From the NCBI RefSeq assembly GCF_000514815.1, contig NZ_AZWQ01000033.1, positions 1 through 48,089 of the forward strand: a stretch of DNA of 48,089 bases, given 5' to 3'. Source of the stretch: Salinispora fenicalii. GTDB lineage: Bacteria > Actinomycetota > Actinomycetes > Mycobacteriales > Micromonosporaceae. Position 1 is the first letter of the stretch. Every line of letters starts with the position of its first letter. The notes below the pieces were generated by a model that made no database searches, was not told the origin of the DNA, and saw only the letters and a program-made list of their open reading frames with translations. Position numbers and translations under genes: made by a program. Shown here piece after piece: positions 9,331-18,600 of the stretch.

Positions 9331-9375
9331 TCATTCCGTGATCCGGCTTCACCCGGACAATCGGAAGGACTACAC

Positions 9376-9771
9376 ATGATCGACACCATGCAGATGAGGC
9401 CTATCAACCCCGAGTCGGTGCCGGAGGCCAAGGGCGGTTACCACAACGCGCTGGAGGTCCAGACTGCTGGGCGGATGCTGTTCATCAGCGGACAAATCCC
9501 GCAGACTCCAGACGGCCACGTTCCGACGGCTCCCGAGGCGCAGTGCCGACTGGTCTGGCATAACATCCAGGCGATTCTCGCCGACGCCGGTATGGACGTC
9601 GACAACCTGGTCAAGGTCACCACCTTCTTGGCCGATCGCCGGTTCGCCGAGGTCAACACCCAGGTCCGCAACGAGGTACTTGGCGCCCATCGCCCCGCAT
9701 TGACGGTGATCGTGACCGGGATCTTCGACCCCGAGTGGATCATTGAGGTCGAGGCTATCGCCGTCGCATAG
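9376..9771 (+). CDS. RidA/YjgF/UK114 family protein
   Basis: A 131-residue protein with the family's typical length and signature: FISGQIPQTPDGHV, then NIQAILADAGMDVDNLVKVT, TTFLADRRFAEVN and the C-terminal arginine-bearing AHRPALTVI. RidA proteins hydrolyse reactive enamines/imines such as 2-aminoacrylate released by PLP enzymes. It starts at ATG 9376 behind GGAAGGA. It faces the SARP gene tail to tail and so may belong to the cluster edge. A TrpB-like PLP enzyme further on would form an aminoacrylate intermediate, so a detoxifying or catalytic role in the pathway is plausible. A housekeeping role cannot be excluded. Confidence 0.85.
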   Translation: MIDTMQMRPINPESVPEAKGGYHNALEVQTAGRMLFISGQIPQTPDGHVPTAPEAQCRLVWHNIQAILADAGMDVDNLVKVTTFLADRRFAEVNTQVRNEVLGAHRPALTVIVTGIFDPEWIIEVEAIAVA

Positions 9772-9783
9772 CCGGTCACCGGC
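9771..9783. terminator. Short hairpin between convergent genes
   Basis: GCCGG-TCA-CCGGC directly after the ridA stop codon could form a 5-bp hairpin. It is short and has no U-tract, so it is only a weak terminator candidate between the convergent ridA and SARP genes. Confidence 0.25.
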
Positions 9784-9804
9784 ACGGAACTCACCGTCAC
9801 TCAG

Positions 9805-11667
9805 TCACTCGGCCGGGCGGACGTGGGGGACGCTGGCTCTGCAGGGCGACGGACTGGTCACACTCCAAGATGGGTCCAGTTCGCGCACGTAGGCGCGAAC
9901 GAGTTCGGGAATCCAGTAGTGCCCGTTCGGTAGCGCCTCGGCAAGCCCTGCATCGACCAGGTGTTCAGCAGCGATCTCTGCAGCGGCTATCGATTGACCC
10001 GACAGTTCAGCGAGCTTTGACACGCTGACGGCGTCCTGGTTGAGTCGGCTGAGCAGACGCAGCACGCGCCGCGCTACACCGTCGCCATATCGGGCAAGCA
10101 CCCGCACTGCGGCTGCCAGCGACTCCCGCATCGTCATCGACTCGCAGACCAGAGCATCGAGTCGACAGGCAGGGTCGGCTAGCCGGGAAACCAATGCGGT
10201 CAGCGACCAGCTCTGCTGAGTCTGAAGCCGGGCGGCCGCAATCCGCAGGGCAAGGGGCAGCGCATCACAGCACTGCACGAGAGCCCGCGCTGCCTCGGGT
10301 TCGGCGTCCACCCGTTCGGCACCGAGGTGGTAGCGAAGGACGTCGAGCGCGTCCTCGGTGTCCAATGAACCAACGTAGACGCCAAAGGCACCATCTAGAG
10401 TTGTCAACCCGGACCGTGAGATGATGATCAAGCCACAATCAACAGGCACCGGCCCGAGGACACGTAGCTGCGCGGCGGTTGCCACGTCATCGAGGACGAC
10501 CAGGATCCGACGGCCGGTCAGCAGGGCTGACCAGCCCGACGCGGGGTGGTCGTATAGCGGCGGCGATAGCCCGAGTGCTTTGGCCAGGACACTTACCACC
10601 CGGGCGGCCTCTACCGGGCCGTCGGGCGTGCCCCCGCCCATGGGCACGAACACCGGTCCACCGAGATACTGTGTGCTCAGTTCGTGGGCGGCGCGCACTG
10701 CCAGGGCGGTCTTGCCAGCCCCGGCCAGGCCTTGAACCAGGCCCAGCCGTCCGGACCGCACCCCGCTGACCAACCTGTCCAACTGGGAACGCCGACCGTA
10801 TAGGGCCACCGGATCGGGGGGAAACCGGTTGGCCAGCGGGCTGGACGTAGTCGTCCGGGCAGGTGGGTGGGCTCCGTCGCGGTGCAGTCGCAGCAACGGG
10901 TCGTTGCGAAGTATCCGCTGTTCCAGGTTTCGGAGCGACACGCTGGGCTCGATTCCTAACTCGTCGACGAGCAGCCGCCGCAGGTCGCGGTACACGCCCA
11001 GGGCCACTGCCTGCTGTCCATCGCGATACAGGGCAGTCATCAGGTGGGCGTGCAGGCGCTCTCGCAGGGGGTGCTGGCTGACGAGCACCTTGAGTTCTGG
11101 CAGCAGCATGCCGTGTCGGCCCAGCTCGAGCTCAGCACCAATACGCGCCTCGACCGTCGCGATCCGGGTCTCTTCCAGGCGAGCCACTTCAGCTGTCACT
11201 AGCGGGGTAGGTCGGACGTCGGCTAGCGGGACGCCGCGCCATAGCGCTAACGCCGCGTCGAACCCCTCGACGGCGGCCTCCGGCAGGCCGGCCGCGAGGT
11301 CGGCGTGGGCTTGCCGGACGAGCCGTTTACACTCGCCGATGTCGATTGATTCCGCAGCGACCACTAGGCGGTAGCCGGGGCTGCGAGTGGTCAGGAACTC
11401 GCCGTCGCGGTCGTCGAGGGCACGGCGCAGCCGCCAGGCGTACCCGGCGACCAGGTTGCTGGCCGAGGTCGGCGGATGATCGTCCCAGAGTTCAGCTATC
11501 AGTTGTTCAAGCGATACCACCTGGTTGGCCTTAAGCAGCAGAACCGCCAACAACGCGCGTTGTTTGGCGGATCCGATCCCCTGCCACTGATTGCCGTCGT
11601 AGAACTCCATCGGTCCCATCAACCGGAAACACGGGCGGGCGGGTGATACTTGCCGGGTGATCGGCAT
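9805..11667 (-). CDS. SARP-family regulator with BTAD and NB-ARC domains
   Basis: A 620-residue AfsR-like pathway regulator. Residues about 10-95 are an OmpR-type winged helix (SAKQRALLAVLLLKANQVVS, LVAGYAWRLRRAL), followed by a BTAD helical repeat domain to about 245 (ELGRHGMLLPELKVLVSQHP, LRRLLVDELGIEPS). An NB-ARC-type NTPase has P-loop GLAGAGKTAL near residue 312 and Walker B RILVVLDDV. SARPs bind direct repeats with 11-bp period and recruit RNA polymerase to antibiotic gene promoters. I choose ATG 11665-11667, behind GAGAGCAG; the frame stays open to a TTG at 11721. Leu140 is a TTA codon (11248-11250), suggesting control by the bldA tRNA. It is the last gene of the leftward arm. Confidence 0.9.
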   Translation of the reverse strand: MPITRQVSPARPCFRLMGPMEFYDGNQWQGIGSAKQRALLAVLLLKANQVVSLEQLIAELWDDHPPTSASNLVAGYAWRLRRALDDRDGEFLTTRSPGYRLVVAAESIDIGECKRLVRQAHADLAAGLPEAAVEGFDAALALWRGVPLADVRPTPLVTAEVARLEETRIATVEARIGAELELGRHGMLLPELKVLVSQHPLRERLHAHLMTALYRDGQQAVALGVYRDLRRLLVDELGIEPSVSLRNLEQRILRNDPLLRLHRDGAHPPARTTTSSPLANRFPPDPVALYGRRSQLDRLVSGVRSGRLGLVQGLAGAGKTALAVRAAHELSTQYLGGPVFVPMGGGTPDGPVEAARVVSVLAKALGLSPPLYDHPASGWSALLTGRRILVVLDDVATAAQLRVLGPVPVDCGLIIISRSGLTTLDGAFGVYVGSLDTEDALDVLRYHLGAERVDAEPEAARALVQCCDALPLALRIAAARLQTQQSWSLTALVSRLADPACRLDALVCESMTMRESLAAAVRVLARYGDGVARRVLRLLSRLNQDAVSVSKLAELSGQSIAAAEIAAEHLVDAGLAEALPNGHYWIPELVRAYVRELDPSWSVTSPSPCRASVPHVRPAE

Positions 11668-11707
11668 TTCTGCTCTCGATTCGTGAGCATGGTGAAATAG
11701 CTGCCGG

Positions 11708-13261
11708 TCAGACCAACCCAACGTCGGCCGCCAGGCGATGGCGGTCGACCTTGCCGTTGGCGTTGACCGGGAAGAATTCGACGCGGTGGTATTGCGTCGG
11801 TGCCATGTAGGGCGGTAGGTGCTCAGTCACCAGCCCGGCTAGCGCCGTCTCCTCCAGTGAGTCGCAGGTATACAACGCGTGTAGCTCTACTCCACCTGCA
11901 CGGGCGGGCACCGCCAGGACAACGACTTCGTGCAGGCCCGGATGTCGGCGCAGGACTGACTCGATCTCGCCCAGCTCGATCCGGTATCCGTGGATTTTGA
12001 CCTGGTCGTCGATCCTGCCTAGGTGGACCAGTTCCCCATCTTCCTGGCGGACCCGGTCCCCCGTCCGGTACCAGTGCTGCGGGCCGGGCAGGCGATCAAC
12101 CTGGGTCGTCCGGTCGCCGACATGGTCGACGAATCGGCCATGGTTTTGGGCGGGGTCGAGGTAGCCGTCGAATCGTTGGGTACCCCGTATGCACAGCTCG
12201 CCTTCGTTGCCGGCGGTCCCATCGGGTGCGAGCAGAACCCCCTCCAGGTGTGGGTGGACACGCCCGATAGGAACGGTGTCGTTGCTGGTTCGTGGCCACC
12301 GCGCGGGATCGGCAGGAAGTTGGTAGCGGGTGCAGGTGACTGTTAGTTCGGTTGGGCCGTACAGGTTTTCCAGGGTGCTGCCTGGCGTGGCGTCCGCCCA
12401 CGCCCGCGCCTGGGCTAGGGTGAGTTGCTCGCCTGCGAAGAGACTCCACCGCAGGCTGGGCATGCTGCCAGGACGCAGGCTACGCAGGCGGCCAGCAAGG
12501 GAGATCACTGACGGTACTGAGAACCAGTGGGTGAGCTGGTTGTCGTTGACGTAGCGGGTGGGTGCAAGTAGATCGTCAGGCGCGGCGACCACCAGCAGCG
12601 CTCCTGACAGCCAGGCGACGAACATGTCGAATACCGATGGGTCAAAGGTCAGCTCGAAGGTCTGCGACAGGCTTGCCCCCGGCTGTACCTGGTACGCCTC
12701 GGTGCAGTGCGCCACGTAGGGGGTGAGGTTGCGGTGGCGGACCGGCACTCCCTTGGGCGTTCCTGTGGAGCCGGAGGTGAACAGGATGTAGGCGACGTCC
12801 TCGGGGCCCCCGACGTATGGCTCCGTCCACCGTTGAGCGGGCACGTCGTACCAGCGGTGCTCCAGGGTGTCAGGCAGGTACAGAACGCTGATCGTTCCGG
12901 CTGCTTCGTTGGCCACCCGCCAGCCCGCGTCGTCGGCGAGTAGGGCGTCTACCTCAGCGTGGGCGCAGGTGCGTCGAACACGTTCCGCTGGTACGTCGAC
13001 TCCCAACGGCACGACGGTCGCGGCCAGCCGCAGCGTGGCCAGATATCCGACGTATGCCGCGAGGCTGCGCGACGCGCAGAGCCCAACGGTCCGAGGCGGT
13101 TGGCCATGCAGTTCGACCAGCCGGGTGGCCAACCGCTCGACTTGGTCTAGGAGTTCGACGTATGTGAGCTGGTGTCCGGCGACGCGTAACGCTGGGGAGT
13201 CGGGGTGGCGGCGGACTGCGTCGGCGAACCCCTGAAATAGGGTCAGATTGTCTATGCTCAC
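11708..13261 (-). CDS. Free-standing NRPS adenylation protein
   Basis: A 517-residue amino-acid-activating enzyme without carrier domain. Core motifs are complete: FTSGSTGTPKG (A3), FDPSVFDMF (A4, with the Asp that binds the alpha-amino group), NLYGPTE (A5), YRTGDR (A7), GRIDDQVKIHGYRIELGEIE (A8) and NGKVDR with the A10 lysine. The specificity pocket, aligned by eye to GrsA, reads about D-P-F-F-L-A-L-V-T; I cannot assign a substrate. It must load a carrier protein in trans, and several free ones are encoded in the opposite arm. The GTG start overlaps the MFS stop codon by 4 nt, and it lies 40 nt before the SARP gene. Confidence 0.9.
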   Translation of the reverse strand: MSIDNLTLFQGFADAVRRHPDSPALRVAGHQLTYVELLDQVERLATRLVELHGQPPRTVGLCASRSLAAYVGYLATLRLAATVVPLGVDVPAERVRRTCAHAEVDALLADDAGWRVANEAAGTISVLYLPDTLEHRWYDVPAQRWTEPYVGGPEDVAYILFTSGSTGTPKGVPVRHRNLTPYVAHCTEAYQVQPGASLSQTFELTFDPSVFDMFVAWLSGALLVVAAPDDLLAPTRYVNDNQLTHWFSVPSVISLAGRLRSLRPGSMPSLRWSLFAGEQLTLAQARAWADATPGSTLENLYGPTELTVTCTRYQLPADPARWPRTSNDTVPIGRVHPHLEGVLLAPDGTAGNEGELCIRGTQRFDGYLDPAQNHGRFVDHVGDRTTQVDRLPGPQHWYRTGDRVRQEDGELVHLGRIDDQVKIHGYRIELGEIESVLRRHPGLHEVVVLAVPARAGGVELHALYTCDSLEETALAGLVTEHLPPYMAPTQYHRVEFFPVNANGKVDRHRLAADVGLV

Positions 13262-14628
13262 CGAGAGCCGCCGGCGGTTGTTGTCTCCGGCACGTCCTCA
13301 CCGCCGTCGGTGGTGCCCGCGTTCTCGTCCTGTCCCCCGCGGGGCGCCGGGGTGGCGGGGGCTGCGGTCGGGCCGTCGACCTCCGCAATCCGCTCTCGTG
13401 TCACTACCTTGAAGAACGGATAGATCAGCAGCACGCAGAGGGCTGCGAAGAAGCCGAACGCCACTCGGTAGGAGAAGATCTGAGCGAGGATTCCGGCGAG
13501 GATCGCCGCGACCGGGGTCATGCCCCAGGCCACGAGACGGCTCGCCGCGCTGAATCGGCCAAGCATGTCGGCTGGCACCAGCGATTGGGTGATAAACCGT
13601 GAGTTGACCGTCCACATCGTACCGCCAGCTCCAGCGACAAATGCTGCGGCACCGACGATCCAGGCACTGGACGGTGCCGCGGGCAGCAGCGCAGGAGCCG
13701 CTACGAGTCCAAAAGCGCCGATGATGTCGGTGAACATCGACCAACGCCGGCCGATCCAGCGGTTGACGGGCCCGACGATGACGGTGCCGATGACCCCACC
13801 TGCGCCGAGGCAGGTAAGTAGGAAGCCATACTGTCGTTCGTCGAGTCCGAGCGGGCCACCGACGGCGTAGACCGGAATGAGGGCGAGCCAGGCCGCCCAG
13901 CAGCCGGCCATGATGGCGATGAGAAGCGCCATGGTCCGAAGCAACCGGTGCTGCCAAAGGAACCGAAGGCCTTCACGGATGTCCTTGTTGACCGATCGCT
14001 TCTGGGTGGTGGGCGGGGCAGCCACCTTGAAGTTGCCGACCAGCAGGAGTAGCAGGATCGCGCCGACGACGTAGGCGAAGCCGGTGACGCTGAGGGCTAG
14101 GCCGAATCCGATCGCCACTAGAAAGCCGCCGATCGGCTGCCCGGCGAAGCCGTTGAAGAGGTATTCAAGGGCTGTGATTCGTGCGTTTGCGGTCTCCCAC
14201 CGGTGTTTCGGTACCGCCGACGGGACGATGGAGACTCCGGAGATCCCGGCCACCACGTCCGCCAGGCCGATGACGAGAGCGGCGGTGTAGATCAGTGCCA
14301 GGGTGGGGGTAGCGGCGAGCACGGCGACAAGAAGCGCGCCAACGGAGAGCATCCGACCGATCTCGGCAGCCATCAGTAGGGCTCGCCGGTCCATCCGGTC
14401 CACTAGGACCCCGATATGCAGCGCCGCTACCAGCCATGGCAGGCTCATGATGGCTGCGACGGCGGTGACCACGATGGGTGATCGACTAATGTGGGCGGCG
14501 AGTAGCGGGAGGGCGATCCGGGCCACCGCGTCAGCGACGTTCGTGGTGCCCGTGAAGACGACCAGAATCCATTCGTTTCGTCTGGCTCCGGGCGGATCCG
14601 CCTGCAATTTGGGTTGAGCTGTGGCCAC
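13258..14628 (-). CDS. MFS transporter, EntS-like exporter
   Basis: The 456-residue protein has about twelve hydrophobic helices and the sequence style of the enterobactin-exporter branch of the major facilitator superfamily (GVLVDRMDRRALLM after TM2; ITALEYLFNGFAGQPIGGFL; ADMLGRFSAASRLVAWG). A long hydrophilic, proline/threonine-rich tail follows the last helix. It most likely exports the cluster product and may give self-resistance. The GTG start lies behind a GAGGG ribosome binding site, and the gene heads the leftward operon, sharing the 738-bp regulatory gap with the rightward biosynthetic operon. Confidence 0.88.
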   Translation of the reverse strand: MATAQPKLQADPPGARRNEWILVVFTGTTNVADAVARIALPLLAAHISRSPIVVTAVAAIMSLPWLVAALHIGVLVDRMDRRALLMAAEIGRMLSVGALLVAVLAATPTLALIYTAALVIGLADVVAGISGVSIVPSAVPKHRWETANARITALEYLFNGFAGQPIGGFLVAIGFGLALSVTGFAYVVGAILLLLLVGNFKVAAPPTTQKRSVNKDIREGLRFLWQHRLLRTMALLIAIMAGCWAAWLALIPVYAVGGPLGLDERQYGFLLTCLGAGGVIGTVIVGPVNRWIGRRWSMFTDIIGAFGLVAAPALLPAAPSSAWIVGAAAFVAGAGGTMWTVNSRFITQSLVPADMLGRFSAASRLVAWGMTPVAAILAGILAQIFSYRVAFGFFAALCVLLIYPFFKVVTRERIAEVDGPTAAPATPAPRGGQDENAGTTDGGEDVPETTTAGGSR

Positions 14629-15203
14629 GACAATCCCTCACACAGTCTTGACTTAGAAAAGTGAGCGTAAATCCACCACGAATCGTGCACTCCACATGGA
14701 AGTCAGACAAGCACCGTTTACTCAGTTACGCTGTCAGCTAAGTGACAGGGCGTATCGGACGGGTGGTTAGCCGATCCCGCCGGTCGTCGCCGCGCGATTT
14801 ACGATTGACTAGCCACTAGGACGGATACAGAGTCGCCGGCCATCGCTGGCCGGGCGGTGATGGCATGTCGTGCATGCATCAGCAGGTGGTTGATCAATAG
14901 CGAAAGGTCTCTTTCGTACCTTCTATCAGTACTCTGGGTAGCAGTTGATAGCACCATAGGCCATGCAAAGAGGTGTGTCTATCCAGACACAAACATGATC
15001 ACGGACCTGCTGGGCAGAGTCGAGCTACCGGTGACGCGCCCGTCGACGACTCGTTTTATACGTAGCGAGAATTCTGTCAAGCCTGCCTGATCTGGGCGAT
15101 TAAGGCAGCATTACAACTCCATCGTCCCACCTTCAGCAATAACCAGCCTTTTGTGTCGCCCACTCCACGTATGTGGAGAAGCTCGCAGCACCCACCGATG
15201 TAG
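14629..15203. promoter_or_regulatory. Divergent regulatory region (left part) between the two cluster arms
   Basis: This AT-richer gap separates MFS (left) from the first rightward gene. It has several inverted repeats: CACGA-A-TCGTG (14677-14687), CTGTCA-GCTAAG-TGACAG (14731-14748), the palindrome TTGATCAA (14890-14897), the hairpin CGAAAG-GTCT-CTTTCG (14901-14916) and CTATCA/TGATAG arms (14923-14928 and 14946-14951). Promoters for both arms should be here. No gene is visible. Confidence 0.5.
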
Positions 15204-15247
15204 CAACCATCGACGTTCCATCCCAAGAACATCGAGAGAACATCGAG
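15204..15247 (+). promoter_or_regulatory. Candidate SARP operator: 11-bp-period direct repeats
   Basis: AGAACATCGAG occurs twice in perfect tandem (15226-15236 and 15237-15247), and a related copy CAACCATCGAC lies 22 bp earlier (15204-15214), so CATCGA recurs in phase at 15208, 15230 and 15241. Direct repeats with 11-bp period next to a -35 region are the known binding mode of SARP activators. The cluster encodes its own SARP, and this site is 120 bp before the first biosynthetic gene of the rightward operon. Confidence 0.6.
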
Positions 15248-15264
15248 GCCAGGATGCTCGGGCT

Positions 15265-15270
15265 TAACAT
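15265..15270 (+). promoter_or_regulatory. Candidate -10 box of the rightward operon
   Basis: TAACAT matches the actinobacterial TANNNT -10 pattern and lies 17 bp after the end of the last SARP-type repeat, so that repeat would occupy the -35 position. The predicted transcript would have a leader of about 90 nt before ATG 15367. This is position-based inference. Confidence 0.35.
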
Positions 15271-15366
15271 TCCAAGCGCAAATTCAGTCAGCCCACTTAG
15301 ACGACGGCCGCCCCCTTGACCGATGCAATCGATCGGCGGGGTCGACCTCAATGAACGGAAGCAGGG

Positions 15367-15618
15367 ATGACGACCCCAGCTGACCTCAACCAGACGATCG
15401 CGAAGTACGCGTCGGTGGCCTTCGACGACTCGACTCCCCTGCTGGAGGCGGGACTCGAATCGCTGTCGCTGCTGCGACTCGCCGTCGAGCTGGCCAACGA
15501 CGACGACGCGGAGATCGACGCCACCCGCCTCGTGGACCTCCGCACCGTGGGTGACCTCAAGCAGTGGCTACACGAGCTGAGCGCCGTGGGCGCCGAAACC
15601 GGAGGAGGCGCACGGTGA
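15367..15618 (+). CDS. Free-standing acyl/peptidyl carrier protein
   Basis: An 83-residue carrier protein with the phosphopantetheine attachment motif in GLESLSLLRLAVEL (Ser within LES, about residue 34), preceded by DDSTPLLEAG. It starts at ATG 15367 behind GGAAGCAGGG and is the first gene of the rightward operon. It overlaps the NRPS gene by 4 nt. Since the NRPS protein begins directly with a condensation domain, this carrier is a natural upstream donor of a starter acyl or aminoacyl unit. Which enzyme loads it is not evident; the orphan adenylation protein or the AMP ligase are candidates. Confidence 0.85.
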   Translation: MTTPADLNQTIAKYASVAFDDSTPLLEAGLESLSLLRLAVELANDDDAEIDATRLVDLRTVGDLKQWLHELSAVGAETGGGAR

Positions 15619-18600
15619 CCACGACTGCCGGGACGAAGCTCGCGACGGCAACCGCCCCAGCGCGGTTGCCGATCACCGAGTCGCAGAAGGGGCTGCTGGT
15701 TGTCAATGAACGCTCGCCAGGGCGCGCTGTCTACAACCAGCTCGTCCGGTTCGACATCGACCCGTCGGTCCCCGACGAGATGATCGAGCGCGCGCTCGTA
15801 ACAGTGGTCGCAGTCCAGCCAGCCATGCGTCAAGTCTTCGGGCTGCTACCCGAAATGCACGTCCGACTCACCCCACCCCCGCAGCCGCAGGACTTTCCGC
15901 TCGAATGGGTCACGGCCCGGCAACGTGACTTCGAAGAGGCGGTCGGAGCGGCTCAACAGCGGATCGGCCGACCTGAATTCGACCTAGCCAACGGCCCCGC
16001 CTACCGTTTCGCCGTCGTTCGCTGCCTCGATGAGCCCCGCGTAGCGGTGCTCATGTGCGACCACCACATCATCCTCGACGGCGTTTCGATGGGACCTCTC
16101 GTACGGGACCTTCAGGAGGCGCTGTCCGGACGCCTCGTCGGGGCGGAGGTCGAGCAGCGGCGCAGCGCCCGCGAGAAGGCCTTCATCAAGGAGTTGGCGG
16201 CGCAGAACCGCACCGCCACCTCCGACCGTGTCGTCGAACGGTCTCGAGAGTGGGCGGCCCGGCTACGGGAGGTCCCACCGCTTGTGCTGGCACCCCTGCC
16301 TGGCCGCGCCGTGCAGACGGAATTCACCGGCGCCCGCGTCAGCTGGCACCTCAGCCAGAGCGAGACGGCCGCGCTATCGGAAGCCTGCCGACGGCTGGAG
16401 ATCTCACCGTTTGTCTTCTTCTCCGGTATCTACGGCACGGTACTGGCCCGGCACGGCAACGTATCCAGCGTCCTGGTCGGCAGCCCATTCATGGCCCGCC
16501 GCACGATCGGCGCGTTCGAACTCGGCGGCTTCTTCGTCAACACGCTTCCGGTCACCGTCGACGTGGAGTGGGGCCGCACGGTCGACGAGCATCTCGGCAA
16601 AGTGGTTCGGGAGTCCATCGACTTCTGCCGCGCGAATGTGGACGTCACCTTCAACCGCCTCGTCGCCGACGTACAGCCCGACCGATCTAGCAACCGCAAC
16701 CCGCTGTTCTCAGCGATGCTTGCCATGCAGGACACCTTCACGCCAGAGCCAGACGGTGCCGTGCTGCGGGTCCTGGAACCCGGCAACGGCACCGCCAAGT
16801 TCGACCTCTGGCTGGGCGCTACGCCGGTCGACGGCCGCTGGCTACTCGAACTCGAATACGACCGGCAGCTCATCGCGCCAGTGGTCGCCGACGGATTGCT
16901 CACCTCGCTGCGTGATGCCGTCCGCTGGGCGGTCCGCGACGGTTCGCGCCGGCTCGGTGACCTCTTCGCCGACGCCTCTGGCGCGGCCAGCGTTCGCTCC
17001 GACGGCTGGACCAGCCCGCTGAGCGGCGACACGCCATGGGACTGGGTCTCGGTGGCGGCCCGGCAGCGGCCCGACGCCCCTGCAATCGAAGACCCGAACC
17101 GTCAACTGAACTATGGCCAGTTGGTGGCTGAGGCCGAGCGGATCAGCGCCGGCCTTGCTGCGCACGGGGTAGGCCCTCGAGCCGTGGTAGGCCTCGCCGC
17201 CACGACCCTGTGCGACACGGTCACTGCCATTTTGGCCATCCTGCGCCGTGGCGCGGCGTACCTTCCCCTAGATCCGGGCCTGCCCGCCCAACGGCTGGAG
17301 TACATGGTCCGTCGGGCCGGCTGCGAATTCATCGTGGGCGAGACGGTGGTGCCGGGCGTGCCCACAGTCACGGTAGCGGACTTGACCGCCGCGACGCAGC
17401 CGCTGCCCGACTCGCTGGCCGACCCTACGGCCCCGATCTATGTCATGTACACGTCGGGCTCCACCGGGCAGCCCAAGGGCGTCCAGATGGGGCACCGACC
17501 GCTGGCCAACCTGACAAGCTGGCAGATCGCAGCCCTCGCCATGGACGCCGAGACCCGCTTTCTCCAATACGCCCCACTCGGCTTCGATGTCTCCTTCCAA
17601 GAGATCCTGCCGACTCTGGCCGCCGGCGGGACGGTGGTCTCCCGTGAGCCAGCCGACCGGCGGATGTTCACCGCCATGCTCACCCGAATCGCCACGACCG
17701 AGGTGACGCACGTCTATCTACCGGTCGCGGCGCTGCGGCCCTTGGTACAGACCGCCGCCGCCAGGGGCACTCGACTGCCCGCGCTGCGCTACCTTTGCGT
17801 CTCCGGCGAACAACTCACCGTCGACGACGAGATCCGCGACTTTTTTCTCGCCCACCCGCACTGCACCCTGGTCAACCTGTATGGCCCTACCGAAACCCAC
17901 GCGGTGACATCGCACCGGCTGTCGTACCGGGACTCGGTATGGCCGACCCACATGCCGATCGGTCAGCCGTACCCAGGGGTAAGCGCATACGTGGTCGACG
18001 TTACCGGCCACCTCGCCCCGCCCGGCGTCGCCGGCGAATTGCTCCTGGGCGGAGACTGCCCCGCCGACGGGTACATCAATGACCCGGACAGCACGGTCGA
18101 GAGGTTCGTGCCCGACCGCTTCTCGGGCACCCCCGGTAGAACCATGTACCGCACTGGGGACCTCGTAGTACGCGACGACCGCGGTGATCTGGTCTTCCTC
18201 GGCCGGATGGACACTCAGGTCAAAATCCGGGGGTACCGAATTGAGCTGGGCGAGATCGAGACTGTCGCGAACCAAGTCGATGGCGTTCGACAGGCGGTCG
18301 CGTTGGTCCGGGGCAGCGGCGTCGACCGGGAACTCGGCTTGATCGTTCGTCCCGACACCGACGCCACTTTCGATCCGGAGCAGGTCCGCCAACGGCTGGC
18401 AACGGTGCTGCCTGTCTACATGCGACCACTGTGGATATTCGCAGTCGACGTGGTTCCGACGACACCGACCGGCAAGACTGACCGCGACGCCCTCCTGCGG
18501 CTCGCCGACGAACTCCTGGTCGATCAACAAAGCGCTGACACTGGTGAGGTCACCTACACCGACGAGCTGGAGCGGGACCTAGCCGGGCTGTGGGGCAGGG

